Shown: positions 1 to 6,202, numbered from the stretch's first letter. The stretch: DNA of 16,156 bases from RHKX01 sp035759925 (GCA_035759925.1 DASTTY010000019.1:1-16156); one strand, 5' to 3'. Numbers and translations: made by a program. The notes: a model not told the origin generated them from the sequence alone.

Positions 1-1145
1 CCGACCTTCACCACGGCGACGCCGCCGGAGAGCTTGGCGAGGCGCTCCTGGAGCTTCTCGCGATCGAAGTCGGAATCGGTGTTCTCGATCTCGACCTTGA
101 TCTGGTTGATGCGGCCCTTGATCTGCTCCGCATCGCCCGAACCGTCGATGATGGTCGTGTTGTCCTTGGCGATCACGACGCGACGGGCGCGGCCCAGCTG
201 GCTGACCTGCGTGTTCTCCAGCTTGAGGCCCATCTCCGCCGTGATGACCTCGCCGCCGGTGAGGATCGCGATGTCCTCAAGCGTCCGCTTGCGGCGATCG
301 CCGAAGCCCGGGGCCTTCACCGAGACGCCGGTGAACGTGCCGCGCAGCTTGTTGACGACGAGCGTCGCGAGCGACTCACCCTCGACGTCCTCGGCGATGA
401 TCACGAGCGGCTTGCCCGCCTGCATCGTCTGCTCGAGGATCGGCAGGATCTCGCGGACCGAGCCGATCTTCTGGTTGGCGATGAGGATGTACGGATCCTC
501 GAGCACCGCCTCCATGCGGTCCTGATCGGTGATCATGTACGGCGAGATGTAGCCCTTGTCGAACTGCATCCCCTCCGTGAACTCGAGCTCCATCCCGAAG
601 GTCTGGCCCTCTTCGACGTTCACGACGCCGTCCTTGCCGACCTTCTCGATGGCGTCGGCGATGATGTCGCCGATCTCGTCGTCCGCCGCCGAGATCGAAG
701 CGACGCGGGCGATCTGGTCCTTGCCGCCGACCTCCTTCGACTGCTTCTCGCGGAGGTTCTCGACGACCTGGTCGACCGCCGACTCGATCCCCTTGCGGAG
801 CGCCAGCGGGTTGGCACCGGCGGCGACGTTCTTGAGGCCCGAGCGGACGATCGTCTGCGCAAGCAGCGTCGCCGTCGTGGTCCCGTCGCCGGCGACGTCG
901 TTGGTCGCGGTCGCGACTTCGCGGACGAGCTGAGCGCCCTGGTTGGCGAACACATCCTCGATCTCGACCTCGCGGGCGATCGTGACGCCGTCGTTGGTGA
1001 TCGTCGGGGCGCCGAACTTCTTGTCGAGGACGACGTAGCGACCCTTCGGGCCGAGCGTCACCTTGACCGCATCGGCGACGGCGTCGACGCCGTCCTGTAG
1101 AGCGGCGCGCGCGTCGGCGCCGTACTTGAGCTCCTTGTGAGCCAT
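1..1145 (-). CDS. groEL: Chaperonin GroEL (60 kDa), 3' end cut off by window edge
   Basis: ATP-driven chaperonin that forms the double-ring folding chamber with GroES in the cytoplasm. Translating the minus strand from the ATG at 1145 gives about 381 residues of a protein usually near 540, so the apical domain and start of the return to the equatorial domain are visible and the C-terminus is missing. ATP-site motifs fall at the positions known from E. coli GroEL: TLGPKG at 30-35, Asp52 in TNDGVT, and DGTTTA at 87-92. The apical-domain motif EGMQFDKGYISPYM is also present. A Shine-Dalgarno AGGAGG (1161-1156) lies 10 bases before the ATG. The gene follows groES by 47 bp with no promoter evident between them, so the two are probably cotranscribed from the CIRCE-controlled promoter. 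Many actinobacteria carry two groEL copies; whether this is the GroEL1 type (His-rich tail) or GroEL2 type (GGM tail) cannot be told because the tail is outside the window. Confidence 0.98.
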   Translation of the reverse strand, partial: MAHKELKYGADARAALQDGVDAVADAVKVTLGPKGRYVVLDKKFGAPTITNDGVTIAREVEIEDVFANQGAQLVREVATATNDVAGDGTTTATLLAQTIVRSGLKNVAAGANPLALRKGIESAVDQVVENLREKQSKEVGGKDQIARVASISAADDEIGDIIADAIEKVGKDGVVNVEEGQTFGMELEFTEGMQFDKGYISPYMITDQDRMEAVLEDPYILIANQKIGSVREILPILEQTMQAGKPLVIIAEDVEGESLATLVVNKLRGTFTGVSVKAPGFGDRRKRTLEDIAILTGGEVITAEMGLKLENTQVSQLGRARRVVIAKDNTTIIDGSGDAEQIKGRINQIKVEIENTDSDFDREKLQERLAKLSGGVAVVKV

Positions 1146-1192
1146 GTCAGTTGTTCCTCCTGATGCTTGGTGGTTCCGGGGAAGGCGGTCGG

Positions 1193-1480
1193 CTACTCGA
1201 CCTTGGCCAGGACATCCGACTCGCGGAGGACCAGCAGGTCCTCGCCGTCGACCTTGACCTCGGTGCCGCCGTACTTGCTGTAGAGGACGACGTCGCCGGT
1301 GGCGACGTCGAGCGGGATCCGCTCGCCGTCGTCGTCGCGAGCGCCGTCGCCGACGGCGAGGACCTCGCCCTTCTGCGGCTTCTCCTTGGCGGTGTCGGGA
1401 AGGACGATCCCGCTTGCGGTCGTCTCCTCCTCCTCGACCGCCCGAACGATCAGGCGATCACCCAAGGGCTTGAGCTTCAT
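1193..1480 (-). CDS. groES: Co-chaperonin GroES (10 kDa)
   Basis: Heptameric lid of the GroEL chamber. The 95-residue protein has the standard family length. Visible motifs are the N-terminal KLKPLGDRLIVR, the mobile-loop region EEETTASGIVLPDTAKEKPQ (about residues 17-36), GEVLAVGDG, and the C-terminal DVVLYSKYGGTEVKVDGEDLLVL. The mobile loop carries the Ile-Val-Leu tripeptide that docks on GroEL. The ATG at 1480 is supported by GGAGGT at 1494-1489, eight bases upstream. It is the first gene of the groES-groEL operon. The roughly 90-base leader, counted from the predicted transcription start, contains the CIRCE operator, so heat-shock control by HrcA is the expected regulation; hrcA itself is not in this window. 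Confidence 0.98.
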   Translation of the reverse strand: MKLKPLGDRLIVRAVEEEETTASGIVLPDTAKEKPQKGEVLAVGDGARDDDGERIPLDVATGDVVLYSKYGGTEVKVDGEDLLVLRESDVLAKVE

Positions 1481-1517
1481 TCGTGGTTACCTCCGTTGCG
1501 GGTTTGACTGTGGTCTT

Positions 1518-1531
1518 CGGAAAGGCTTCCG
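1518..1531. repeat. Small inverted repeat in the groES leader
   Basis: CGGAA-AGGC-TTCCG forms a 5-bp stem with a 4-base loop, lying between CIRCE and the groES ribosome binding site. It would be in the 5' untranslated RNA of groESL. Such a short hairpin may be chance in GC-rich DNA; no function is claimed. Confidence 0.3.
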
Positions 1532-1538
1532 GTCGGCT

Positions 1539-1565
1539 TTGGCACTCTAACGGCGAGAGTGCCAA
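1539..1565. promoter_or_regulatory. CIRCE operator (HrcA binding site)
   Basis: TTGGCACTC, nine bases, then GAGTGCCAA: a perfect 9-bp inverted repeat with the 9-base spacer that defines CIRCE (consensus TTAGCACTC-N9-GAGTGCTAA). It differs from consensus by one base per arm, and the two changes are compensating. It sits just downstream of the predicted groES transcription start (near 1571), the usual place for HrcA to block transcription at normal temperature. Confidence 0.95.
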
Positions 1566-1577
1566 TGGCCGCGGCCG

Positions 1578-1605
1578 AGTCTAGCGGGCCGGAATCGGCA
1601 GTCAA
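1578..1605 (-). promoter_or_regulatory. Predicted housekeeping-type promoter of groES-groEL
   Basis: On the minus strand TTGACT (1605-1600) is followed after 16 bases by TAGACT (1583-1578). This is a good -35/-10 pair for the main sigma factor and predicts a start near 1571, just before CIRCE. Housekeeping promoter plus downstream CIRCE is the standard arrangement for HrcA-controlled chaperonin operons. Confidence 0.75.
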
Positions 1606-1624
1606 GCGATCTGAGTGAGAACGA

Positions 1625-1640
1625 CTGAGATCGATCTCAG
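1625..1640. repeat. Perfect 16-bp palindrome upstream of the groES promoter
   Basis: CTGAGATCGATCTCAG reads the same on both strands. It overlaps the stop codon of the SRPBCC gene (1637-1639) and is centred about 60 bases upstream of the predicted groES transcription start. A further CTGAG copy lies at 1611-1615. With no loop and no T-run it is a poor intrinsic terminator; a protein-binding site is possible but unproven. Confidence 0.5.
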
Positions 1641-2110
1641 GAGGATGCGAGCAGGCGGCAGCCGAGGTGGCGGGCCAGCCCCTCGCCGCCCCAGCCCATC
1701 ACGCGGTCGTGGTTCCAGCGGAACGCCGGCGCCGCGAGCGGGGCGATGGCGTTCATCCACGGCTTCGTCGTCCGGACGCTCCACTCGTAGAGGACCGCGG
1801 TTGCGCCGTCCTGCTCGAAGAAGCGCCAGCGACCGAGGCCCTCGAGCTCACCGGTCGCCTCGCCGACGAGCATGACCGGCGGCTCGACCACGGTCGAGAC
1901 GATCTCGAACCGGATCGGATAGGGGATCCGGCTCCGCCACAGGTAGCGCCCCCGGCGGCCGACGCCGCATGGCGTCCCCGGGTCGATCTCAGTCGCCTCG
2001 ACGACGCCGCGCCACCAGCTCGGCCACTCCTCGGATTCCCAGATCGCGTCCCAGACGTCCTCGCGCGGGGCGTCCAGCAGCCAGGTGGTCAGGAACTCGT
2101 ATCCCGCCAT
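1637..2110 (-). CDS. SRPBCC (START/Bet v1-like) family protein
   Basis: Predicted single-domain helix-grip protein of 157 residues, close to the usual size for the polyketide cyclase/START-like superfamily, which binds hydrophobic ligands in a deep pocket. Supporting features are the opening strand EFLTTWLLDAPREDVWDAI, the WPSWWRGV helix region, and a C-terminal long helix with the WNHDRVMGW pattern. The ligand and role cannot be predicted. The start is ambiguous: GTG at 2113 is followed directly by ATG at 2110, neither with a strong Shine-Dalgarno; the ATG is used here. It lies 22 bases downstream of the ASCH-domain gene on the same strand, so cotranscription is likely. Its stop codon lies in the palindrome upstream of the groES promoter. 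Confidence 0.75.
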   Translation of the reverse strand: MAGYEFLTTWLLDAPREDVWDAIWESEEWPSWWRGVVEATEIDPGTPCGVGRRGRYLWRSRIPYPIRFEIVSTVVEPPVMLVGEATGELEGLGRWRFFEQDGATAVLYEWSVRTTKPWMNAIAPLAAPAFRWNHDRVMGWGGEGLARHLGCRLLASS

Positions 2111-2132
2111 CACGACCGCCGGGGCGCCGACC

Positions 2133-2534
2133 TCAGTTCCGCGAGGGCGTCTCGCCGTTGCCGAAGCTCGACTGCGGGCGCTCGACGATCTGCGAGAAGC
2201 GGATCACGGTGACCTCGTCATCGGGGTCGATCGGGCGGCTGTAGATCTGTTCGAGGAAGTTGACCGTGTCCTCGAGCCGCCGGAACTCCGGGTTGTCGTG
2301 CTCGATGTCGCGCGGCGAGAGGTCCTTGACCCGCTTCACCTCGACGTCGTCGATCACCGCCGCGAAGATCTTCTCGCGCGGGCCGTGCCGGTAGCCGACC
2401 GTGATCCAGACCACCTGGCCGCGGTCGTACTTGCGCGTCTTGTCCCCGAGCCTGATCGTCGCGGACTTCCGTCCCCGTTTGAGCTGATCGACGAAGACCG
2501 GCGAATAGAAGTTGAGGACGTAGAGCGCGCTCAT
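2133..2534 (-). CDS. ASCH-domain protein
   Basis: A 133-residue protein that is almost entirely an ASCH domain, a PUA-like beta-barrel fold associated with RNA binding; one ASCH family, E. coli YqfB, is an N4-acetylcytidine amidohydrolase. Visible features are the strand LYVLNFYSPVFVDQL, the conserved loop GRKSATIRLGD (about residues 21-31, the family GxKxxTxR motif), a hydrophobic strand GQVVWITVGY, and the later strand IFAAVIDDVEVKRVKDLS. The open frame extends far upstream through the CRP gene, but that part is arginine-rich shadow sequence. The ATG at 2534 gives a clean domain start and sits eight bases after a TAGGCT hexamer, suggesting its own leaderless transcript. Whether it acts on RNA or a modified nucleoside is inference from the fold. 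Confidence 0.8.
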   Translation of the reverse strand: MSALYVLNFYSPVFVDQLKRGRKSATIRLGDKTRKYDRGQVVWITVGYRHGPREKIFAAVIDDVEVKRVKDLSPRDIEHDNPEFRRLEDTVNFLEQIYSRPIDPDDEVTVIRFSQIVERPQSSFGNGETPSRN

Positions 2535-2542
2535 CCGAGCGG

Positions 2543-2548
2543 AGCCTA
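2543..2548 (-). promoter_or_regulatory. Candidate -10 element, leaderless ASCH-domain transcript
   Basis: TAGGCT on the minus strand ends eight bases before the ATG at 2534. That distance would place the transcription start at or next to the A of the start codon. No Shine-Dalgarno is present in the 8-base gap (CCGCTCGG), and no clear -35 is seen. Confidence 0.45.
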
Positions 2549-2590
2549 TAGCGCCGGATTCAGGGGTGGAGATCCGCGCCGGCGGCCGGA

Positions 2591-3283
2591 TCAGAAGATG
2601 TAGGCGCGGAGCCGGTGGGGCTCGAGCACCGTCACCCGGCCACGGCCGACGCGGACGACGCCGGCCCGCTCGAGGACGGCGAGGAAGCGGCTGACGCTCT
2701 CCCGCGAGGTGCCGGCGAGCTGGGCGAGGTCGGCCTGGTTCATCCGGATCGTGACCCCGTCGCGGCCCTGCTCGGCGTTCTCCTCGGAGACGAGTTGCGA
2801 GAGGACCCCGGCGACGCGGCTCGGGACCGTCTGGAACGACTGCCGGGAGATTCGCTCGTTCGTCTCGCGCAGGCGCTTCGTCAGCGCGATGACGAGCTTC
2901 GCCGTGATCTCGGCGTTGCGCTCGAGCAGGCCCTTCATGTCGGCGGCGGAGACGGCGAGCAGGTCGACGTCGGTGAGCGCCTCGACGCTGGCCGAGCGGA
3001 CGCCGCCGTCGAGCATCGCCAGCTCGCCGACGAGCTCGCCGGGGCCGAGCGTCGCGAGCGCGATCGCGCGCCCGTCCGGGTGCTCGCGGGTCACCCGGAC
3101 CTCGCCGGCGCGGATCACGTAGCAGGCGTCGGTGCGATCCCCCTCGTGGAAGACGCGGGCCCCCTTCGGAAACGAGCGCGGGATCGCGACCTGGGCGATT
3201 CGCTCGAGCTCGGACGGCTCGAGTCCGGAGAGCAGCGGCACGCGAGCGAGCAGCTCGACGGCGCTTGCCTGTTCCTCGCCCAT
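2591..3283 (-). CDS. CRP/FNR-family transcription regulator, probably cAMP-responsive
   Basis: Global-type regulator of 230 residues, with a cyclic-nucleotide-binding beta-roll at about 15-130, a dimerising C-helix at about 125-148 and a winged helix-turn-helix at about 175-230. The phosphate-binding cassette GELVGELAMLDGGVRSASVEA (82-102) retains the Glu and the Arg-Ser pair (R96, S97) used to hold cAMP. The C-helix has RETNERI with Thr141-Asn142, the pair found in Mycobacterium tuberculosis CRP in place of E. coli Thr-Ser, so cAMP binding is likely. There are no N-terminal cysteines for an FNR iron-sulfur cluster. The recognition helix GTSRESVSRFL keeps the R-E-x3-R pattern (R194, E195, R199) that reads TGTGA half-sites. 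The ATG at 3283 lies eight bases after GATAAT inside a perfect palindrome, suggesting a leaderless and perhaps autoregulated transcript. It starts 45 bp after the glycosylase gene. Confidence 0.92.
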   Translation of the reverse strand: MGEEQASAVELLARVPLLSGLEPSELERIAQVAIPRSFPKGARVFHEGDRTDACYVIRAGEVRVTREHPDGRAIALATLGPGELVGELAMLDGGVRSASVEALTDVDLLAVSAADMKGLLERNAEITAKLVIALTKRLRETNERISRQSFQTVPSRVAGVLSQLVSEENAEQGRDGVTIRMNQADLAQLAGTSRESVSRFLAVLERAGVVRVGRGRVTVLEPHRLRAYIF

Positions 3284-3288
3284 GCGCG

Positions 3289-3299
3289 GTGATTATCAC
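3289..3299. promoter_or_regulatory. Palindrome overlapping the crp -10 element (candidate operator)
   Basis: GTGAT-T-ATCAC is a perfect 11-bp palindrome. On the minus strand it contains GATAAT (3297-3292), which ends eight bases before the regulator's ATG and is one base from the ideal -10. The arms resemble the GTGA/TCAC of CRP sites, but they are three bases apart rather than six, so it is not a canonical CRP site. Confidence 0.5.
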
Positions 3300-3328
3300 G
3301 CCTCGCCGGCCGGCCGCGACCGGGCCGT

Positions 3329-4090
3329 CTAGTGCTGGCAGCCCTCGCACCAGTAGGTGACGCGGGCGTCGTCGCCCTGACCGCGGGTCAGGACCCGGCC
3401 ACCGCAGCGAGCGCAGGGGCGCGGGGCGCGGCCGTAGATCTGCTTCGGCCGGCGTCCGTTCGCGATCGCCGTCTCCATCACCCAGGCAGTCGCGTCGACG
3501 ATCGCCCGCGCCTCCTCCGTCCCGAGGTCGCCGATCCGCCGCCACGGGCTGACGCCGGGGAGGAAGCACGCCTCGACCCGGATCACGTTGCCGATGCCGG
3601 CGATCAGCGTCTGGTCGAGGAGCGCCTCGCCGACCGGGATCGACGGCTCCCAGGCGAGCAGCCGCGCCGTCGCGGCGGCGGGGTCGAAGCCGGGTGCGAG
3701 CGGGTCCGGCCCGAGCCGGAGCAGGACGGGGTCGTTGCGGGCGCGGGCGGCGCTCGTCATCCGCAGGATCTTGCCGCCGGCCTGAGCGGCGAACGCGTCA
3801 CCGTTGCCGAGCAGGAGCCACGGCCGTCCGGACGGCCTCCGGCCGTCGGCCCGGACGAACCAGCGGCCGTTCATCCCGAGGTGGCTGTGGACGACGGCGT
3901 TGCCCGAGAAGTGAAGGAGCAGATGCTTGCCGCGGGCCTCGGCCCGCTCGAGCGTCCGGCCCGCGAGCTCGCCGGCGCGAGCGTGGAGCGGCGAGCGGGC
4001 GCTCGGCGCAGCAGCGGTCTCGATCTCGCGGCCGCCGAGGGCCGAGTGGATCCGCGTCGCGATGCGGTGGATCGTGTCGCCCTCAGGCAT
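3329..4090 (-). CDS. Fpg/Nei-family DNA glycosylase/AP lyase (endonuclease VIII type)
   Basis: Base-excision repair enzyme that removes oxidised bases and nicks the resulting abasic site. The 253-residue protein begins MPEGDTIHR: after Met removal the N-terminal proline is the nucleophile and the next Glu is catalytic. PEGDT fits the Nei branch rather than Fpg (usually PELPE). The conserved lysine is K55 in ARGKHLLL. The helix-two-turn-helix region reads LLDQTLIAGIGNVIRVE (about 158-173), with Ile where the family usually has Tyr after GN-[IV]. A C-terminal zinc finger has C226, C229, C248 and C251, keeping the enzyme intact to its last residues. GAGAAAG, four bases before the ATG, may serve as ribosome binding site. 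It is divergent from the secreted-protein gene at 4125 and heads the minus-strand series leading to crp. Nei1 versus Nei2 subtype is not certain. Confidence 0.93.
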   Translation of the reverse strand: MPEGDTIHRIATRIHSALGGREIETAAAPSARSPLHARAGELAGRTLERAEARGKHLLLHFSGNAVVHSHLGMNGRWFVRADGRRPSGRPWLLLGNGDAFAAQAGGKILRMTSAARARNDPVLLRLGPDPLAPGFDPAAATARLLAWEPSIPVGEALLDQTLIAGIGNVIRVEACFLPGVSPWRRIGDLGTEEARAIVDATAWVMETAIANGRRPKQIYGRAPRPCARCGGRVLTRGQGDDARVTYWCEGCQH

Positions 4091-4117
4091 TGCTTTCTCG
4101 AATCAGAAGCGTAGTAT
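4090..4117 (+). promoter_or_regulatory. Predicted promoter of the small secreted-protein gene (leaderless)
   Basis: TTGCTT (4090-4095), a 16-base spacer, then TAGTAT (4112-4117). The GTG start at 4125 follows the -10 by seven bases, where transcription should begin, so the mRNA is probably leaderless. The -35 overlaps the start codon of the divergent glycosylase gene. Confidence 0.6.
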
Positions 4118-4124
4118 CGAAGCC

Positions 4125-4574
4125 GTGGGGAGGCGACTCACAGCTATCGCCGCAGCCCTCCTGTTCGCGGCGCCGTTCATGGCACCGGCGGCTGCCCCGG
4201 CCGCCGGCCCTCCCCGGATCGTCCAGCTCAACTACTTCGTACGCGACGACGGCACCCTGCCCCACGTCCGCCTGCTCGTCGGCGTCAAGCACGCCGACTC
4301 CGTCCGCGTCGCGACCGTCTTCCACGGCAAGCACGCCGGGGCGCCGACGCGGCTCGACACCAGCATCTCCGGCCACCCGTGGGTCCTCCAGCACAAGGAC
4401 GGCGCCAAGGTCTACAAGCTGATCCGCCGCTCGCTGGAGCGGCGCGGCTCGGCCGCGGTCCGGATCCGGGCCCGCAACGGCGGCGCAACCGACCGCGCGA
4501 AGCTGAAGATCCGCGAGTCCGAATGCACCAAGGACCCGCCCTTCTACCCGCTCGACTGCACGATCCATCGCTGA
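4125..4574 (+). CDS. Small predicted secreted protein, function unknown
   Basis: I do not recognise this 149-residue protein. Residues 1-27 look like a Sec signal peptide: MGRR, then a hydrophobic alanine-rich core (LTAIAAALLFAAPF) and an Ala-Pro-rich cleavage region ending near AAPAAG. The mature part is basic and alternates short beta-like segments (VRLLVGVKHADSVRVATVFHG; VRIRARNGGATDRAKLKIRE), giving a compact all-beta impression. It ends with two cysteines in ECTKDPPFYPLDCTIHR that could form a disulfide outside the cell. The GTG start is chosen because the frame upstream runs antisense through the glycosylase, because the signal peptide begins here, and because a promoter places transcription start at this codon. 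It converges with the ABC permease, 20 bp between stops. No neighbour hints at its role. Confidence 0.75.
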   Translation: MGRRLTAIAAALLFAAPFMAPAAAPAAGPPRIVQLNYFVRDDGTLPHVRLLVGVKHADSVRVATVFHGKHAGAPTRLDTSISGHPWVLQHKDGAKVYKLIRRSLERRGSAAVRIRARNGGATDRAKLKIRESECTKDPPFYPLDCTIHR

Positions 4575-4594
4575 CCGAAGCGGGTCCCGGCTGC

Positions 4595-5422
4595 CTAAGG
4601 CTTCAGCTTCCGCCCGGTCTGGAAGAGCCACTGCGCCCAGGCGACCATCGCGACCGCGACCAGCGCGGTGAACCCGAAGGCGAGGCCGACGTTGACGTCG
4701 CTCGCGCCGAGGAACCCGTAGCGGATCGCATCGACCATGTAGAAGATCGGGTTCGCGTGCGAGAGCTCCTGCCACGGCGAGGGGAGGATCTCGATCGAGT
4801 AGAAGACGCCGCCGAGAAAGGTCAGCGGCAGGATCAGGATGTTGTTGATGAAGCTGTGGTGGTCGAAGCTCTGGGCGTAGATCCCGACGACGACGCCGAG
4901 CGCCGAGAAGAGGACGACGAGCAGCAGCGTCGCGACGATCAGGTGGACCGGACGCTCGATCGGGACGCCGGTGAGCGGCAGGGCGATGACGACCAGCGAG
5001 ATCCCGATCGTCAGCGAGCGGAAGACGCCGCCGAGCATGTAGCCGAGGTTCATCCGCCACGGCTGCATCGGCGAGGCGAGGACGTCGTTGATGTAGCGGT
5101 CGTTGCGGGCCTGCAGCAGCGACGAGGAGTTGTTCGAGAAGGCGGCCTGGGCCATCGCCATCGCGATCAGGCCGGGGACGATGAAGACGTCGTACTCGAA
5201 GCCGTCGATCGACTTGATCCGGCTGCCGAGCGAGAGCCCGAAGACGAGGATGAAGAGCGCCGAGGAGACGACCGGCGCGAGGATCGTCTGCGTCCACAAG
5301 CGCGTCACCCGCCGGCACTCGCGGAGGACGAGCGCCCGCATCGAGCGGGCGGGATCGGGACCGGGATAGCGCTGTGCCGCTGCCGCCGCCGGAGTTGCCG
5401 CGGTCGGGTCGGCAGCGCTCAC
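4595..5422 (-). CDS. ABC-2 type exporter permease, YadH-like
   Basis: Membrane half of a two-gene ABC exporter, 275 residues. A Pro/Ala-rich cytoplasmic N-terminus (about 1-40) is followed by six predicted membrane segments near 44-65, 77-95, 129-149, 159-180, 193-213 and 245-267. The ABC-2 signature before the last segment is clear: LPLTFLGGVFYSIEILP, then HANPIFYMVDAIRYGFLG, closely matching the pattern in E. coli YadH and NodJ/DrrB relatives. It starts with GTG at 5422, overlapping the TGA of the ATPase gene in GTGA, a sign of translational coupling. The exported substrate is unknown; relatives handle drugs, polysaccharides or lipids, so a specific drug-resistance label is not justified. 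Confidence 0.9.
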   Translation of the reverse strand: MSAADPTAATPAAAAAQRYPGPDPARSMRALVLRECRRVTRLWTQTILAPVVSSALFILVFGLSLGSRIKSIDGFEYDVFIVPGLIAMAMAQAAFSNNSSSLLQARNDRYINDVLASPMQPWRMNLGYMLGGVFRSLTIGISLVVIALPLTGVPIERPVHLIVATLLLVVLFSALGVVVGIYAQSFDHHSFINNILILPLTFLGGVFYSIEILPSPWQELSHANPIFYMVDAIRYGFLGASDVNVGLAFGFTALVAVAMVAWAQWLFQTGRKLKP

Positions 5423-6189
5423 GACCGCTCCTCCTCGGCCGCCATCACCGCCGGCAGCGAGGTCGACACCGTCTGCAGGTAGACCTCCTCGAGCGTGGTC
5501 GCGTCGTAGCGGCGCTTCAGCTCGGCGGGGGTGTCGCGGGCGATGATCCGGCCAGCCGAGATCAGGGCGATGTCCTCGCAGAGCGACTCCGCCTCCTCGA
5601 GGTAGTGGGTCGTGAGCAGGATCGTGGTGCCCTGCTCGTGGAGGAGGCGGATGTAGTTCCAGAGGTCGTGGCGGAGCTCGATGTCGACCCCGGCCGTGGG
5701 TTCGTCGAGGATCACGAGCAGCGGCTCGTGAAGGAGCGCGCGGGCGAGCAGGAGCCGCCGCTTCATCCCGCCCGAGAGCTTCGAGGTGCGGACGTCGGCC
5801 TTGGCGCGGAGGTCGAAGACGTCGATCATCTCGTCGGCGCGGCTGTCCGCGTCGCCGTTGCTCATTCCGAAGTAGCCGCCGTGGTAGACGAGCGACTCGC
5901 GCACGGTCAGGAAGCGGTCGAGGTTCGGGTCCTGCTCGGCCACCCCGACCAACCGTCGCGCCTCCATCGTCTCGTGGCCGAAGCCGAAGACCTCGATCCG
6001 GCCGCCGCTGGTCCGGATCAGGTTGCAGACCGAGTTGATCAGGGTCGTCTTTCCCGCCCCGTTCGGCCCGAGCAGCCCGAAGAACTCGCCGGCGGGGACC
6101 TCGAGGTCGAGCCCGTCGAGCCCGACCGTGCCGTCGTCGTAGGTCTTCGAGAGCCCCGCGATCGTCAGTGCCGATGTGCTTTCCCTCAC
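5419..6189 (-). CDS. ABC exporter ATP-binding protein, YadG-like
   Basis: ATPase partner of the following permease, 256 residues. Walker A is GPNGAGKT (41-48), the Q-loop is VAEQD around Q86, the signature is LSGGMKRR (138-145), Walker B is LLVILDEP (157-164), and the switch histidine is H195 in TTHYLEEAE. The run LSGGMKRRLLLARALLHEP followed by DEPTAGVDIELRHDLW is nearly that of E. coli YadG, a more specific match than the generic DrrA label. The frame stays open far upstream, through sequence antisense to the GNAT-like gene. The GTG at 6189 is preferred because it immediately precedes the domain (LTIAGLSKTY) and follows TAACCT by seven bases. No ABC sequence is missing. It is divergent from the GNAT-like gene, 45 bp apart. 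Confidence 0.92.
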   Translation of the reverse strand: MRESTSALTIAGLSKTYDDGTVGLDGLDLEVPAGEFFGLLGPNGAGKTTLINSVCNLIRTSGGRIEVFGFGHETMEARRLVGVAEQDPNLDRFLTVRESLVYHGGYFGMSNGDADSRADEMIDVFDLRAKADVRTSKLSGGMKRRLLLARALLHEPLLVILDEPTAGVDIELRHDLWNYIRLLHEQGTTILLTTHYLEEAESLCEDIALISAGRIIARDTPAELKRRYDATTLEEVYLQTVSTSLPAVMAAEEERS

Positions 6190-6196
6190 CCCCCGC

Positions 6197-6202
6197 AGGT
6201 TA
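6197..6202 (-). promoter_or_regulatory. Candidate -10 element, leaderless ABC exporter transcript
   Basis: TAACCT on the minus strand ends seven bases before the GTG at 6189. The gap is GCGGGGG, which could alternatively be a G-rich ribosome binding site but lies too close to the start. No convincing -35 is visible. Confidence 0.45.

Noticed and set aside
34..933. Plus-strand open frames in the groEL region
   Set aside because: Serine- and arginine-rich shadows of the groEL coding strand, which gives an unmistakable GroEL on the minus strand.
1136..1151. CRP-like site TGTGA-N6-TCAGT
   Set aside because: It spans the groEL start codon and is largely dictated by the coding sequence (Met-Ala-His-Lys) and the preceding bases. 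One half-site is imperfect and no promoter is nearby.
2535..3569. Long upstream extension of the ASCH-domain frame
   Set aside because: The extension runs through the CRP gene and the tail of the glycosylase gene in a shifted frame and is mostly Arg/Pro/Gly. The real ASCH domain begins at the ATG at 2534.
4575..4604. Possible bidirectional terminator between the secreted-protein gene and the permease gene
   Set aside because: GAAGC (4577-4581) can pair with GCTTC (4600-4604), but the loop is long and there is no T-run on either strand.
4595..6189. Naming the ABC pair as a daunorubicin/drug-resistance exporter (DrrAB)
   Set aside because: The motifs match YadG/YadH more specifically, there is no antibiotic biosynthesis cluster nearby, and substrate cannot be inferred from sequence.
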